Shown one piece after another: positions 47,786 through 60,118 of a DNA stretch of 64,000 bases. Source of the stretch: Pardosa pseudoannulata (lineage: Eukaryota > Arthropoda > Arachnida > Araneae > Lycosidae); NCBI GenBank assembly GCA_032207245.1, contig CM063505.1:176191827-176255826 (forward strand), given 5' to 3'. Position 1 is the stretch's first letter, and each line of letters begins with the position of its first letter. A program made the position numbers and the translations under genes. The notes beneath the pieces were generated by a model. The model made no database searches, was not told the origin of the DNA, and worked only from the letters and a program-made list of their open reading frames with translations.

Positions 47786-48821
47786 TTCCTATGAACTAGA
47801 TTAAGAATTGTAATATGATTTTAAAGATTTGTTACCCAAATCCATTCTATTACTACTGGATAGGCATAATAACCGCTAACAATCACGTAAAATATTTCAT
47901 TCATGAAAAGTCATCCTCTTAGGAAACTAATAAAATATCACAAAAAAGTGTCAAGGTTTATTCAGAATTCAGAGTAAATCATTTAGAATTCAGAATTCTT
48001 TTTCTATTTATTGATTAATTAATTTGTTAACTATTTCATCAAAGAGAAGGATATAATTAGGAAACCTGATTTATACTGCTGTGGCATTAAGGTCATTTAT
48101 AACAACGCGTGTCGTTAAATATTTCATCGAAATTAGCGTTTATCATTAATAATCAGCACATAGATATAAGTGATTGATAACAGAGTGCAGTTTTGAAAAT
48201 TTATGGCATTACTAAAACACAAAGCAATTAATTTAAATACATTATAGATTTTCTGCACTTTGAAGGGAAAGTAGGATACATTTTAACCATGTTGTCACAA
48301 GATATTTTCACTCTCAAATCTTCGAAATTTTTTGCAATATTCCTTAAAATGTAATTATAAGGATTCAATACCTTTAATCTTTTGTAAAATGATGGAAATT
48401 GACGAATTACATGCTTTTGGTCTAAATTATATAGAAATATGTGTAGAAAATTCCTACCAAATTTGTTTACACTATGATAAGTATTTAATAAGTAATGGCT
48501 AATTTTTATAATCCCTTTCATTCCTTTTTTTTAATGTTCTTTTAAATCCTGATTATTTTAAACTTTACAGATTGAGTAAGTGCACCATACAGTCAACTCG
48601 TTTACGCCCGAAAAGAACTATTAAAGAAGTACATTAGAAAAGAAAACTTAAAATTCAAATTAGTTTACATAACATTATTTGAGGTGTACCAAAGCATATT
48701 TGTTTATATAAAATGTGAAGCGTTTTAGACAAAGAAGCAATTCGCTGATATAAAAAAGGGTGAGTTTTGCATTAATTTTAAATAATTTTGTTATGTCTTA
48801 AAGATTTTTAATCGAAAAATA
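47786..48821. other. AT-rich sequence with one 97-codon ATG frame
   Basis: A minus-strand frame (48521 to 48228) opens with ATG and is Lys/Asn/Tyr-rich. It contains no domain that I recognise. It is one of the longest ATG-initiated frames in the window, but without homology or splice context I do not call it a gene. Confidence 0.25.
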
Positions 48822-49183
48822 GCCGGATGTATTGACACTATTTTTCGGTACAGGGGTTTTTAGTTTGGGGGTTCGAATCTCACTGCTGTCCCGGATGTTC
48901 GATGCTGTTCATATTCAGCTTTAAGAAGTAGGTCCTGTTTCCATTTGTCCTTGTATAGCAAGCCGAGCGATGGTCGATTGGTTAGGGTGCTGGCCTTTGA
49001 TACCGGAGTTCGTGGGTTCGAATCCCACTGTGGCATGGACGTTCGTAGCCGTTCGGAATCGACTTTAAGCTGTATGTCCCGGTCTCATTAGCCTTATTGT
49101 TGCAAAAAAGTAGACCGTAGCAGTCCAAACCAAACCTTGTATAGCAAAATAGTAAACCATAGTGTGACAAACCAAACGAAAAC
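48822..49183 (+). mobile_element. tRNA-derived SINE, old copy interrupted by a younger one
   Basis: Diverged SINE halves at about 48822-48960 (GGTTCGAATCTCACTGC, TCAGCTTTAAGAAGTAGGTC, CCATTTGTCCTTGTATAGCA) and 49148-49183 (AGTAAACCATAGTGTGACAA, then ACCAAACGAAAAC) are collinear with the full-length SINE once the inserted copy at 48962 is removed. Many substitutions show that it was old before the second insertion. Confidence 0.85.
48949..49147 (+). mobile_element. tRNA-derived SINE, younger copy nested in the old one
   Basis: The SINE body is at 48962-49134 with GCCGAGCGATGGTCGATTGG, B box GGTTCGAATCC and a CCAAACC tail. A perfect 13-bp duplication CCTTGTATAGCAA flanks it (48949-48961, 49135-49147); those bases belong to the older SINE. 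The minus-strand open frame at 48982-49203 is an accident of this element. Confidence 0.9.
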
Positions 49184-51584
49184 AAGCTCACAGATTTCTT
49201 CATTAAATTATACTTGTTCTGTGACTTTCTTAGAATCTTCCTGCAAGGTGCTGTCTTTCTACCTTTCGAAGTTGAAAAATAGTTAAAAATTAATCGAAAT
49301 AAACATTTGGAAATAGTTTTATCCCAAACACGTGCACTGTAGCTATCTTTTCTATGTTCTTTAAAATGTCTATATTTAATGAAATTTCCACATAGCTAAT
49401 ATGTTTAGAGACTTAGGGCCTTCATTAAATAGAGGTCCAACTGCATAAGGGATTTAGTTACTTGTTCATAGACTAATTTATTTTTTGAAATGAGAGACTT
49501 GGATTGTAAGATTAGCTATAATTTGCTTTTTTTAAAGAAAAATATTACTTTTTTTCTTTTAGGGATAATTAAATGATGAGTATTCTAAAAACTTCAACTT
49601 CTTCCATTTAATTTTGTTTTTTGTTTAAAGTATCAATTTTTCAATTTTAGTAATATATTTAACAAAATGTGACAAATTATCCTAAAACTTTACCTTAAAA
49701 ATATCTAATACGGAAGATTATTCAAACTTTATAGAAATGATTTTATATTTATTTTTATGCTTTTAAGATAAAATATTGATAGTTTTAGTATAAACATTTA
49801 TTGTTTTTTTGTTTTGATTGCAATGTAGAATGAAAGTTTTATCTTAAAATGGCTTCTAAAATTAAATGACGGCTCGAAGGTTTAGTCATTGGTTGAATAT
49901 TAGTATGAAAGAGGTGTATAAACTGAATTTCTCCTATTTCAAAGAAATATATCCTTAAAATATTGAATTTGATATACAAAAAAGTTTTAGCTTAGCGAAA
50001 AAATTAAAAAAAAAATATTCGAAAAGCCCTGCTCTAAGACTGTTCGAAACATATGTAATGTATATATAACTGCAAATAAATATTAAGATATAAAAATATT
50101 TTATATAAACTAGGAAGGTCTTTTGAAACTACAAATAAAAAATATTACTAAAAATAAAAATTTTAAAAATGTTAAGACAAATTTTAATTGAAAAAAATAA
50201 ACTTAAATTTAAAGTCCATCTCATTTTATGGAAGCATTGCAATTATGAAAACAAATTGTAAATAATCAAATTATATGAAACGCCCTGCTGATAAATGTAA
50301 AGTTGTAATAACTTTCGACGTTTAAGTCATTATGGCAAAAAAAGAGTAATTTTCCTACCTCTCAACTAGCAAAAATTACCTTACGAAATGGCTTCTTCAA
50401 TGTACAAAAAAATTCCCAAAGCGAGTCCGGATAGTTGCAGAAATTTTTTAGAACGATGAGTTAGTACTCAAAATATCTCAAGTAAAGCAAAATTTGATTC
50501 ACTGTACAATCAAAAGTTTATTTTAGAACAAAATTTTACAGAAGAATTTTCAGCTTTGTAAGGGAAGGTTATCATAAAACTTGAGATTCTTATGGACGAA
50601 ATCTTTTTATCACAGGTCTAAGTCAACTGTTGTTTTTTTAATATAAAAAAATCAGAAAGAGGAACAAAATTTGTCCCATTAAAAACACATCTCCAAAATC
50701 ACCTGACACTTCTATGGACGTTTGTAGACCGTACCAAATGATTTTAACATATACAAGAGGTTGATAAAATTTGTTTGATGTATAAGATTAATACTTTTGT
50801 TTTCTAATAATGAAAAAGTCTAGAATTTATAAATATATTCATGTTAGAATTCTCGGGAAGGAGTTTAATTCTAAACAAAGTTTTTTTTTTTTAACTCAAT
50901 TTAAAACTATATATTTTAACTAAGCAAAATCTATGTTATTAATATTTTTAGGAATACGGTTATAAACAAATATGTGTATGCCATATTATTGTTAACCAGA
51001 GAATAAGAAGAGATTTCTATGAATACTGAAATTTCACGTGTTAAGTAATTATGTATATCTTTATTAGATTAGAAAATTCTGTCTCTCTGTTGAGTATACT
51101 TAAGTATCACTATTATTATACTTGTTATTGTCATAGTTGTGATTTTTCTATTCAAAATCAGGTTACAGATGTTACAGATGTCCATAAGGAAGTAGAATAA
51201 GACGAGTACAAATAGTCGTTCATCATCGTTTGGCGAAAAAAAAGTAAAAACGACTCACTTATAGAAGGCGAAATCAGTGTTGTGAATAAGTCTGAAGAGA
51301 GTTCAAAACCCTGAAGTGGATGACATTTTATAGGTGAAAAACAAATCACTTCAGATTTTTTTTTTTGTCTGGCCCGAATACTCGCCTACCTTCATTTATA
51401 TGCAAAGAAGCACGTGTGTACTTTTTTCTGCTTCAAACCGGCTGATTGGCAGAAGTAACTATGTGTCTTGCTCTGGCTGTCGACAGAACACTCTTTGTAA
51501 ATTTTGTCATTTTTGCCCCCGGCGAAAAAAATAGCCAGATTGCGTGGCTGCTGACAGGAGTAAATATAATGGAAGTTAATTGTT
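49184..51584. other. AT-rich sequence, nothing identified
   Basis: 2.4 kb of AT-rich DNA. Short overlapping frames at 51158-51534 lie in a somewhat GC-richer patch but carry no recognised domain. Confidence 0.35.
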
Positions 51585-53100
51585 TTCCTTCAATATTAAT
51601 TTACATTATGGATGAAAAAAAATAGAAATAGGAATTGAACTATCGAAAAAAACTTTAAGGACCAGTTTGAATGATATACATTTTAATATAACATGAAAGA
51701 TCTAAACTGGGACCGATAAGTTAACTGGGGAATATTATTGCTAATGAGCAAAATAGCAGAACCTCGAGCATCTGGAGATAAAGCTGTTAGATTTACTTTC
51801 CAATGATGGCTGAGTGGTAGAAAAGGTAAATCAATTTTTCATTTGTCAGGGAATCTATTTGTGTAATTGCTTATAAAACAGTGTAAATATTCAGGAAGTA
51901 CATCACCTTCCTTCAATATTAATTTACAAATAAATTTTGATGGGATAAAAAGCGTGATAGGAGTAGAAATTTCGAAATAAATGAAGGATCAGTTTGAAAG
52001 ATGTGAACTTTTATAAAACATGAAAGATCTAAAGAAGGATAGATAAGATTATTGCATAATCTTATTTCCAATTTTTTGTGATGCAAGAAAGCAGACCTTC
52101 GAGCATCGGGAGATAAAGCTGTAAGGTTTATTTTCCAATGATGGCTGAATGGTAGTAAAGGTAAATCAGTTTTTTTATTTGTTACGGAATATATCTCTGT
52201 AATTGCTTATAAAACAGTGTAAATATTCAGGAAGTACATCATTTTCCTTCAATATTAATTTACAAATAAATTTTGATAAAAATCGTGATAGGAGTAGAAA
52301 TTTCGAAACAAATGAAGGATAAGTTTGAATGATTTTTATCTAAAGAGGGATAGATAAGATGATTCAAGAATGTTAGTTCCAATATGTTTTGTGACGCATT
52401 AAAACAGGACCTTAAGATTCTGATGATAAAACTGTTAGATTATGTTACCGATAAAGGCTGAATTATAGTAAAGTTAAATGAAATTTTTCAATTGTTTTTG
52501 TGTAAGGACTTATAAAATGGGTAAAGATAAAGAAAGCAAATCCTTTTCCTTCAGCATTTATTTACGAATCAGTAATGAACGGGAAGAATTTTAATAGCAG
52601 GAGAATTTTCGAAAGAAATAGGAGCAGTTTAATATACATTTTAATTTAACTTGAAATGTTTAAATAGAGTTAGATAAGGTGAGTGAAGAATGTTATTTTC
52701 AGTGTACATTGTTGCGATATAGGAAATAACCCCAAGCTAATGGTGGTAAGGCTGTTCGGTTTAGTTTCCGTTGGTGACTTAGGACAGGTTAAACAGCTTT
52801 TCTTTTGTCAAGAAATACATTTGTGTAAAAGCTTAGATAAGTATTAATGAATTAATTTTTATTCTATATCAATTTATGAATCAGTTATGGATTGAAATAT
52901 TAATTGAAGTAGAAATTTCAAAAAATATTTAAGTAGCAGTTTAAAGGATATATTTTAATTTATTTTGCGAAATCCAAATAAGATATAAATAGAGACAGAT
53001 AAGGAGCCAGATTTAGCTTCGGATGTTGGAGTGATCGAAAAGGTAGATCAGATTTTACTTTCTTAGAGAAAAAGTTTATACAAAAGCGGAAAAATTTAGA
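51585..53100. repeat. Old diverged tandem repeat, about 300-335-bp unit, 4-5 copies
   Basis: Equivalent positions of the CAATATTAATTTAC block lie at 51591, 51914, 52250, 52552 and 52870. Units share GGAGATAAAGCTGTTAGATT, TTTCCAATGATGGCTGA, ATTGCTTATAAAACAGTGTA and GGAGTAGAAATTTCGAAA. Divergence grows to the right, where unit length also shortens. Non-coding. Confidence 0.85.
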
Positions 53101-54360
53101 TATAAAGAAAATGTGCCGTCAATATATGACACTTATATAAGTCATTGTTTGTCCTTATACAATTTAATATACACATCTTATTCAGTATCATTATAAAATT
53201 TCATTAACAATGCTATAAATGCAATTGTTTAGGATGAAGATTTAATCTTCTGTTTAAAACTTATATATGAAGCAGTACGCCAAATTTTTCATAAAACTAT
53301 TATGGTGAAAATAAATTTATTATAATTATTAAAAAAATGCATTGTTTCATGTTAAACGAATCAAATTTTAGTCCCATATTTGTCATCCTTTTCTAAGCCG
53401 TACAAAGTCAATTACTATTTATTATGTTTTGTAATTTTTTTAGCTTTCCAGTTACTATGTAACATTGTTAAGTAGTTTTCTAAATTGTTTTAAATAGTTA
53501 ATGTGAAGAAAAAAAAAGAAATTATTTTTAGATAAGGAAACTACCAAAAAGTACACATGCTTTTTGTATTCAAATAATGAGTATTTACCCTTTTTGTACA
53601 AACGTATTGTTCTTTTATTTCAATTTAGAAATCAGATTTTCCCATTTTGAAAAAACTAAAACGAAGCTAGACAAAAACCAACATTTTGAGTAATAATGTT
53701 ATGTCTAAAAGCTCTCCCTTCACGAAAATAGGAAAACTGAAATAAAATAAGCAGAAAACAGCATATGACGTTGAAGGCAACTAAGAAAAGCATCATGAAA
53801 CATTTAAATTTACGTCACTGGCTTTTTATATATTAAATTGGAAAAGTCTATTGAAACGTTAGCAGGTTATTGTATAGTGATGAAAGCTTAGATGGCGAAG
53901 GGAAGCTAGGGTTATGACCTGTCCAACTGTTAAATGACTAAAAGAAATCTACAAACGAATGCATTGTGGATGGTTCATTATGAAAAGTAGCTATAGTAGA
54001 AGTAAAAAAGAAAAGGGTGTTCATAATGAAGAAAGAGTAGAAACGGAATGAGGATGAGAAATCGCATTACAAAAGCTTCTTATCTACTAGAGATGGAAAA
54101 CCAAATCTGTCAGTGACTGTATGTTTGGATTTAAATTTTGTTTTAAAAGGTTAATTTTGTAAATGTTGATATAAATATTGTAAATAGATTGGTGCTGCTT
54201 GCAGCAGCGCGGGGTACGTTGAAGGAGGGTCTGTGTAGAGCAACAGCGTCGAGTAAGGACGCATCTGCCGCGTAGGGCCAGCTCATTCTTCGTTCTTTTC
54301 TAGAGACAGCTAAAACATAGTTTGTAGAATTTTTATATTTTCTTCGAATGAGGTTTCTAT
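53101..54360. other. AT-rich sequence with a GC-rich island at 54190-54310
   Basis: The island (GGTGCTGCTTGCAGCAGCGC, then TACGTTGAAGGAGGGTCTG and ACGCATCTGCCGCGTAGGGC) is unusually GC-rich and contains a small palindrome, GCTGCTTGCAGC. It could be a promoter-proximal or non-coding exon region or an old insertion. No frame or boundary was recognised. Confidence 0.3.
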
Positions 54361-54507
54361 TTTAACGAAGGAAGATCATAATTCTGTGATGGTAATTCGA
54401 TTTGATGAAGGTAGATCGTAATTCTATGATGGTAATTCTATTTAACGAAGGAAGATGGTAATTCTATGATTGTAATTTTATTTAACGAAGGTAGATAGTA
54501 ATTCTAC
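54361..54507. repeat. 40-bp tandem repeat, 3.7 copies
   Basis: TTTAACGAAGGAAGAT and variants start at exactly 54361, 54401, 54441 and 54481. Each unit continues CATAATTCTGTGATGGTAAT with substitutions only and no indels. It lies about 50 bp downstream of the GC-rich island. Confidence 0.92.
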
Positions 54508-57500
54508 AAACAATCTACTAAATATTAGATAGTAAGCTATTTTTTATAATTTTGTCATCTAGACAGACTATATAGGATTTTTCGAACCTCGCACACAAAT
54601 TTCTTTTTTCGGTAAGTACATTAACCGAAATCATGAAAAAAAGCTTTATTGTAAAATTTCACTTTACAATGCTATGTTAATATGTAATTCTTAATAAACC
54701 TCCTAAAAATTTTTATGAAATTCTTTCATAAATGACATTTTATGTTTAATAGAATAACTCATTACTTAAGAGAACAGACTTGAATATTCAAAGTAGTTTA
54801 AATTTCATTTTTTTTTCACTCCATGCTGTCTATAGTAACTTATATTTAAGTTATTTACAATGTATATTCTGCAGAAATGACTTTAACAAAATCAATGTAT
54901 TAATGGAGACTCCATTTCTCTTTTCAGCCCAATGCAATCATTATATACCTTGTAAATTTCAGGTTTTGTGTTGTGTAAATTGGCATAATATATGTTTAAT
55001 GAATAGTGTCAAATTTGAAATTCCTTTATATTGTTTAGTATTAATGTATTTCACATTTACTTTTAGAATGGTTTTAATACTTTGATTAAGATACTGGGCA
55101 GAATGATGGTCTGGTAAGAGGCTTTTCGGAACAGCTTTCTAATTTCCCTTCTGGCATGGAAGTTTTTGTTACTTTGAAATTAGTATAGTACACCTCAATA
55201 TAATTAACTTCTTTAAATAAACAGCTGATCTAAGCATCTCAAAACAATGGCTATGCATCGAGAGATATTCTGCATAGTGAAATTAGGAACAGAAAAATAA
55301 CTTTCCAGAAACTTCTTAACACTTAACAAAATTTGCTCTTTTCAGATGCAATAGAGCAATACAAATTATTTAAATTTTAGTATGATTTTTTATAAAGAGA
55401 TGTAATTCTAGTTTTCTTGCTCATTTGTACTTCGTGCAAATTTCACCAACATGTATTTCTTTCCCCAGAAAATATTTTTCTGAATGAATCAAGAATTTGT
55501 GCAACTAAATTAGAAAGAAAAATACTTATATTATTATATCTGAACCCTTACTTACTGAGGAATAAAAAGCAAATTTGAATACACCTGAGTAAAAATAAAA
55601 CTTTTAGTAGGTAATACTTTTTGTACGATATAATCAAAGTTTTATGCATATTTTCACCTCTTGTGTTTGTTTTAGATCTATATACATACAACTTTTTAGT
55701 AACCAATCGCCGAATCTTAATTTAATCATCGGGGAAACTCCACATCCAAACTTGTTCCCCTTTCCTCGTCGAACTGGCTTTTATTTCGAAATTTAAATTT
55801 TTGTTTGTTATTCAATTTTCAAATAATCATTTTTTAATCTTTTCAATTTTCAATTTATTCTTCAGTTAATTCTTAAATCTTCAGTTCTTTAATTTCTTAA
55901 TTCTTCACTTAATTTTCAATTCTTGTTTCTTTGTATATAACTAAATTTTATACGTGTTTTTGTGTTGAAAGTTTATTTATTTATTTATTTTTCCCTCAAA
56001 ATTTTTATCTGTAAATTTCGTCTTTAGTTTTGTTTCTACATCTTGTTTGGCGCAGTTTGTCCCAAGAGGATTCAGTGCCACCAAACTCCAATCAATCAAA
56101 GGTCTAAGCATAGCAAGAAAATATCACTACACCTTGCGCCAAAAATCAAAAGGCATTTTTAAAGTAAAATACATAAATACTGAAACCAAACATACGTTTT
56201 TCTCACTAAAATACAATTTATGTCAATCTGAATTAGTTTTAAGGAATCATTCAGCATTAAAGTTCAACGCAATTGAATTTTCCTGAATTCCCAAGTTTCC
56301 ATTGAAAAGAAGTTTCATCTATTCAAGTCAATGAACTTGAACTATTTATGGAAACTAAATTACTGACTTTTTAGAACAGTGTAATTCCATTACAGACTGT
56401 TCATAAATTTGTGCTTTAAAGTAAATTACTGAAAGGAAAATAAAATTTTCCGTACGATCACATCCAATTCGAAAAGTTTAACACCGTGTTTTACCAACAA
56501 AATTCATTTATGCTCTGAATAATATGAGCGGAAAAAGTCATTCACTCTCTTACTTTTCCTATCGAGAAATGAAAGGAAAAAAAAAGCTAATAATAATCCT
56601 AAACTCGCACCTGTCTTTCAGCAGTTTGTCAGTCACCCGGATATGCTCACCTTTGAATTTCAGGGGCATCCCTCCTTATCTTGCTATGTAATTACTGGAA
56701 TTCAAGGAAAAAACGAGGGGGGGGGATGCCAGAAGTGTTCCACAGCCCTGGGCTTTTTTGGGGAGGGATGAAATAAATGTTAACATCATTGACCTAGATA
56801 TGATTCATTTTTTTTAACATCGTTTTCTCATTTCCTGGGGGGTAATCAAGGTCTGCAAACAGTAAAATTTTGGGCAGTGAATTTATCTTAAAAAGAAGTG
56901 GTTCTTAAAAAACGGTAGGTGGCATACATTTTAAGCCTCTCGAGGAAAAAAAGAAGACTAATTTTTAAGTACTGCTGTCAAACAAAATATAATTTCTACT
57001 AATGAATTTAAGCATTCGATTTCACCATGGGAAAAGTTTTCAGATAAATTTATTACTGATTTTAATCCAGTGACATCATATTTAAAAATGAATTTCAAAT
57101 GAAGTTCAATAAAATATATTTCGGGTACCATGGTATATGGTTTTTGAATACATTTAAGAGCCATCAAGTAGGGGAAAAAATTGGAACTCTGCATGTAGTT
57201 CCAGAGCAGCAGGCATTTATATGAGCTGAACTCGTGATACGATTTAAACGTCGTAACGAATTCAAACGAGTACAGCTTGTCATTCTCTGCAACTAGGTTA
57301 AGGCATAAAGCTGTTTAGTTAAAGAAGAAAAACAGTTTGTGTTAAATACAGGATTTATTATAAAAAATATTAACTGATTCTCATCATATTTTGTTCTTAT
57401 TCTTAGACTAGATATAAGAATTTAAAAAAAATTATTACGTTAGGAATTTATCAATACGAAGAAACAAACAGTATTGCTTGTATGATTGCTATTTTTTTTT

Positions 57501-58122
57501 CATGGAAAGAATTAACCTACAGTCAGGAAATATTACACACAGAAAGATCTTCGTAAAGTCTAATCATGTAAGGTGTAAGAAGCTTTTATTATTTTCGGTT
57601 TTGCTTTTTAGTAACGAACGATGAACATTAAAACTTTGTTAACCTTCAATGCACGAAGCCATCTAAGAATTATAAGTTGTGTTCACAGAAACGTACAGGA
57701 TTTTATGTTAACAAAGCTTCTCAACCTTTATGTTTTTTATTTCTATTTCTGCAAATAAATTACCTTATTTGAATAGTTTTATAATTTTATTCATTATAAT
57801 ATTTTATTAAGAATATATAATATGAATATTTATTAATTAAAATTCCTGTAAAGTTATAAAAATCAAGAATAATTTTTTTTCTTTTAGTGCGGTAAAAAAT
57901 ATCCTTTCAACACTTACCTATATAACTTTGGAGACTTGTGACCATTGTATTATGGAAGTTCCGTAAATAATAGGCAGCCAACATAACTCCCTATGAAAGG
58001 ACTACACAAATATATTAAAGCTATACTCGTGAATGAAACTCAAGAACATTGGTTTAAAGCACCAAACGTTTACTATTATTCATTATGAACGGCAAGAGAT
58101 TCTTATTATCCAATTCTTTAGA
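54508..58122. other. AT-rich sequence, nothing identified
   Basis: Includes a pyrimidine-rich low-complexity stretch at 55790-55930 (repeated TTCAATT and TTAATTCTT). A GC-richer patch at 56600-56850 contains a run of nine G (56717-56725). Short frames at 54780-55085 and 56047-56286 open with TTG and have no recognised domain. Confidence 0.35.
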
Positions 58123-58324
58123 TTAACCCTAGAATGATATCACGTGTTTGTAGATAGTTTCTACTATTGTCATTTCTGCAAATCAACTTTTAAAATTGGG
58201 ACTATTACGCTTTCATTTATGAAATCTTATTTATTTGCCCATTAAAGTTCTTTTCAGATTTTAAAAGTTTCTGATTTTAATTACAAAACGTCTCCTAGAC
58301 GTAATGATAGCGTTCTAGGGTTTA
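58123..58324. mobile_element. piggyBac-type MITE, family IV (194 bp)
   Basis: TTAA (58123-58126) is followed by CCCTAGAATGATATCACG. The other end, read inward from 58320, is CCCTAGAACGCTATCATTACG. The first eight bases are identical and the rest match with two substitutions and a small indel. CCCTAGAA..ATA is the classic piggyBac-like terminal pattern. The right flank is TTTA, one change from TTAA. Non-coding. Confidence 0.65.
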
Positions 58325-59972
58325 CTGATATGAAAGAACTAAGTCTTTCCATAACATTAGATGCATACACAATTATTAGCATTTGATTACAATAGATATA
58401 GCTAAATACCAAAATTTCAAACATTTAAAAGCAATATTAGACACAAAAAACTATGATTAAAACAGATCAAACGATAAAGCATGATAAAATTCTAATCTCA
58501 AGTGATGTAGGAAATCTAAATAAATATAAGAATTCTATAGAAAGTTATCATTTATATAGTAAAACAAAACTAAATAAAGTTTATGTAATTTAAAAATAAA
58601 AATAATTAATTTAAATTTTTTATAGTTTATTAAATTAAATATAACTTATTATTAATGTAAATATATTTATATTAATAATAAATTAAATCTTAACTAGAAT
58701 ATGCCTCCACATTATTTACAATGTACAAATGTGGTCACAAAGATATGATTTACAATTTCTTTATGTCCGCTTCCACGATTTCAAAAAAACTTCTCCATTA
58801 ATTTTCATTTGAAACATCTACATTTTTATAACAAAATTTCATCGGTGCGATATCTTTAGTATTTAAACTCTGAAGTTATCATTTTACTGAAAATTTGTTG
58901 AAAAAAATATATCTAAACTGCAAAAATTTCTTTTTTTAATTTGCTTCTGTAATGTCAAAAATTTTTGTAAGACGTACTTTGAAATGACATTGTTCACTTT
59001 AAGTTTACAAAACTTTTAGTGACTTGAAATGTTCCATGACAGCGTTTAATGTGAATTGAATAGTCATTCTGCATTATACAGTACAAATTTATTGCTGATT
59101 ATTGGTGCATAAATCAAATTTACTTTTATGGAAATTTGTTACAGAAAGCCTTGAATAAAATTACTTTTTATTGCTTAATGAACGAATTCGTCAAGTCACG
59201 TTGCCTGCTTATTTAATTTATAAAACAAAATTAAGTGACATAATGGGAAAATTTTAGCTAAAATAATTTTATCTAATCAATTCTTTAATTTTCTGTGTTT
59301 TATATCTTTATTCTCTGAAGTACGTAATTCAGACTAGGTTCCAGCTTAGATACCTTTAAATAAAGAACACAATTGAATTACCGTTCACTCCCTTTTCCAA
59401 TTTAAGCGATGAGGCATAAGCATAATCCCATTCCTATTAAAAATATAACATTAAATTAGCAAACAGATTTTAAACATTACTTTGTTTTTATAGTTTTTTA
59501 TTTACAAATACAAAACTATTTATTGAATAAGGAATTGAATAAACACACAAACAAATATAAGTAAAATAGCAATTATTGATATGATTTCAAAAGAATCCAA
59601 AATATCAGCAATATTATTCTAAATTACTCCTTTCCCTTAACATATTTAGAAGGATCTATAACATACTGAATACATATTCGAGTCCATGAAAATTTTTCTG
59701 CTTGGAGCGTATGTTCTGAGTGGGATTGCGATAATCAGCTTCTGATTAAGCCCAATAAATGCTAGTGCTAAATATCTCTAATAAAAATCTCTATGAAAGT
59801 TTAAAAAAAACTTACTGCTTTCGATAACTAAACGAAAGTAATTTATTCAATTTAAGATAATGTTTCGTGGACACGGAAAAATAAGATAAAGAGAAAGCAC
59901 ATGATATGCGCAACACGATGACGTGTATATCTCTGTCAGCGTCATAATTTCCTTACTTCAACATCAGCTTCA
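58325..59972. other. AT-rich sequence, nothing identified
   Basis: Extremely AT-rich, especially 58560-58700. No repeats or frames recognised. Confidence 0.4.
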
Positions 59973-60118
59973 GCCGAACGGTGGCCGAATGGTAGAGCAC
60001 TGCTCTTCGGTACCGGAGTTAGTGGGCTCATGGATGTTCGTAGCCGGTCGGAATTGGCATTAAGCAGTAGGTTTCGGTTTCATTAGCCCTCGTGAACAAA
60101 ATCAAAATTAAATTAATG
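59973..60118 (+). mobile_element. tRNA-derived SINE with an internal deletion removing the B box
   Basis: GCCGAACGGTGGCCGAATGG, CTGCTCTTCGGTACCGGAG and then GTGGGCTCATGGATG: the segment carrying GGTTCGAATCC is deleted. The body continues through GTTTCATTAGCCCTCGTG, and the usual 3' end is replaced by AACAAAATCAAAATT. Without the B box it should not be transcribed by Pol III. The right boundary is approximate; only a poor target duplication is visible. Confidence 0.75.

Noticed and set aside
48228..48521. 97-codon ATG frame on the minus strand
   Set aside because: Lys/Asn/Tyr-rich with no motif, splice or promoter context; a chance frame in AT-rich DNA cannot be excluded. A BLASTp search would decide.
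54780..55085. 101-codon frame
   Set aside because: Begins with TTG and is a hydrophobic, compositionally biased translation without domain.
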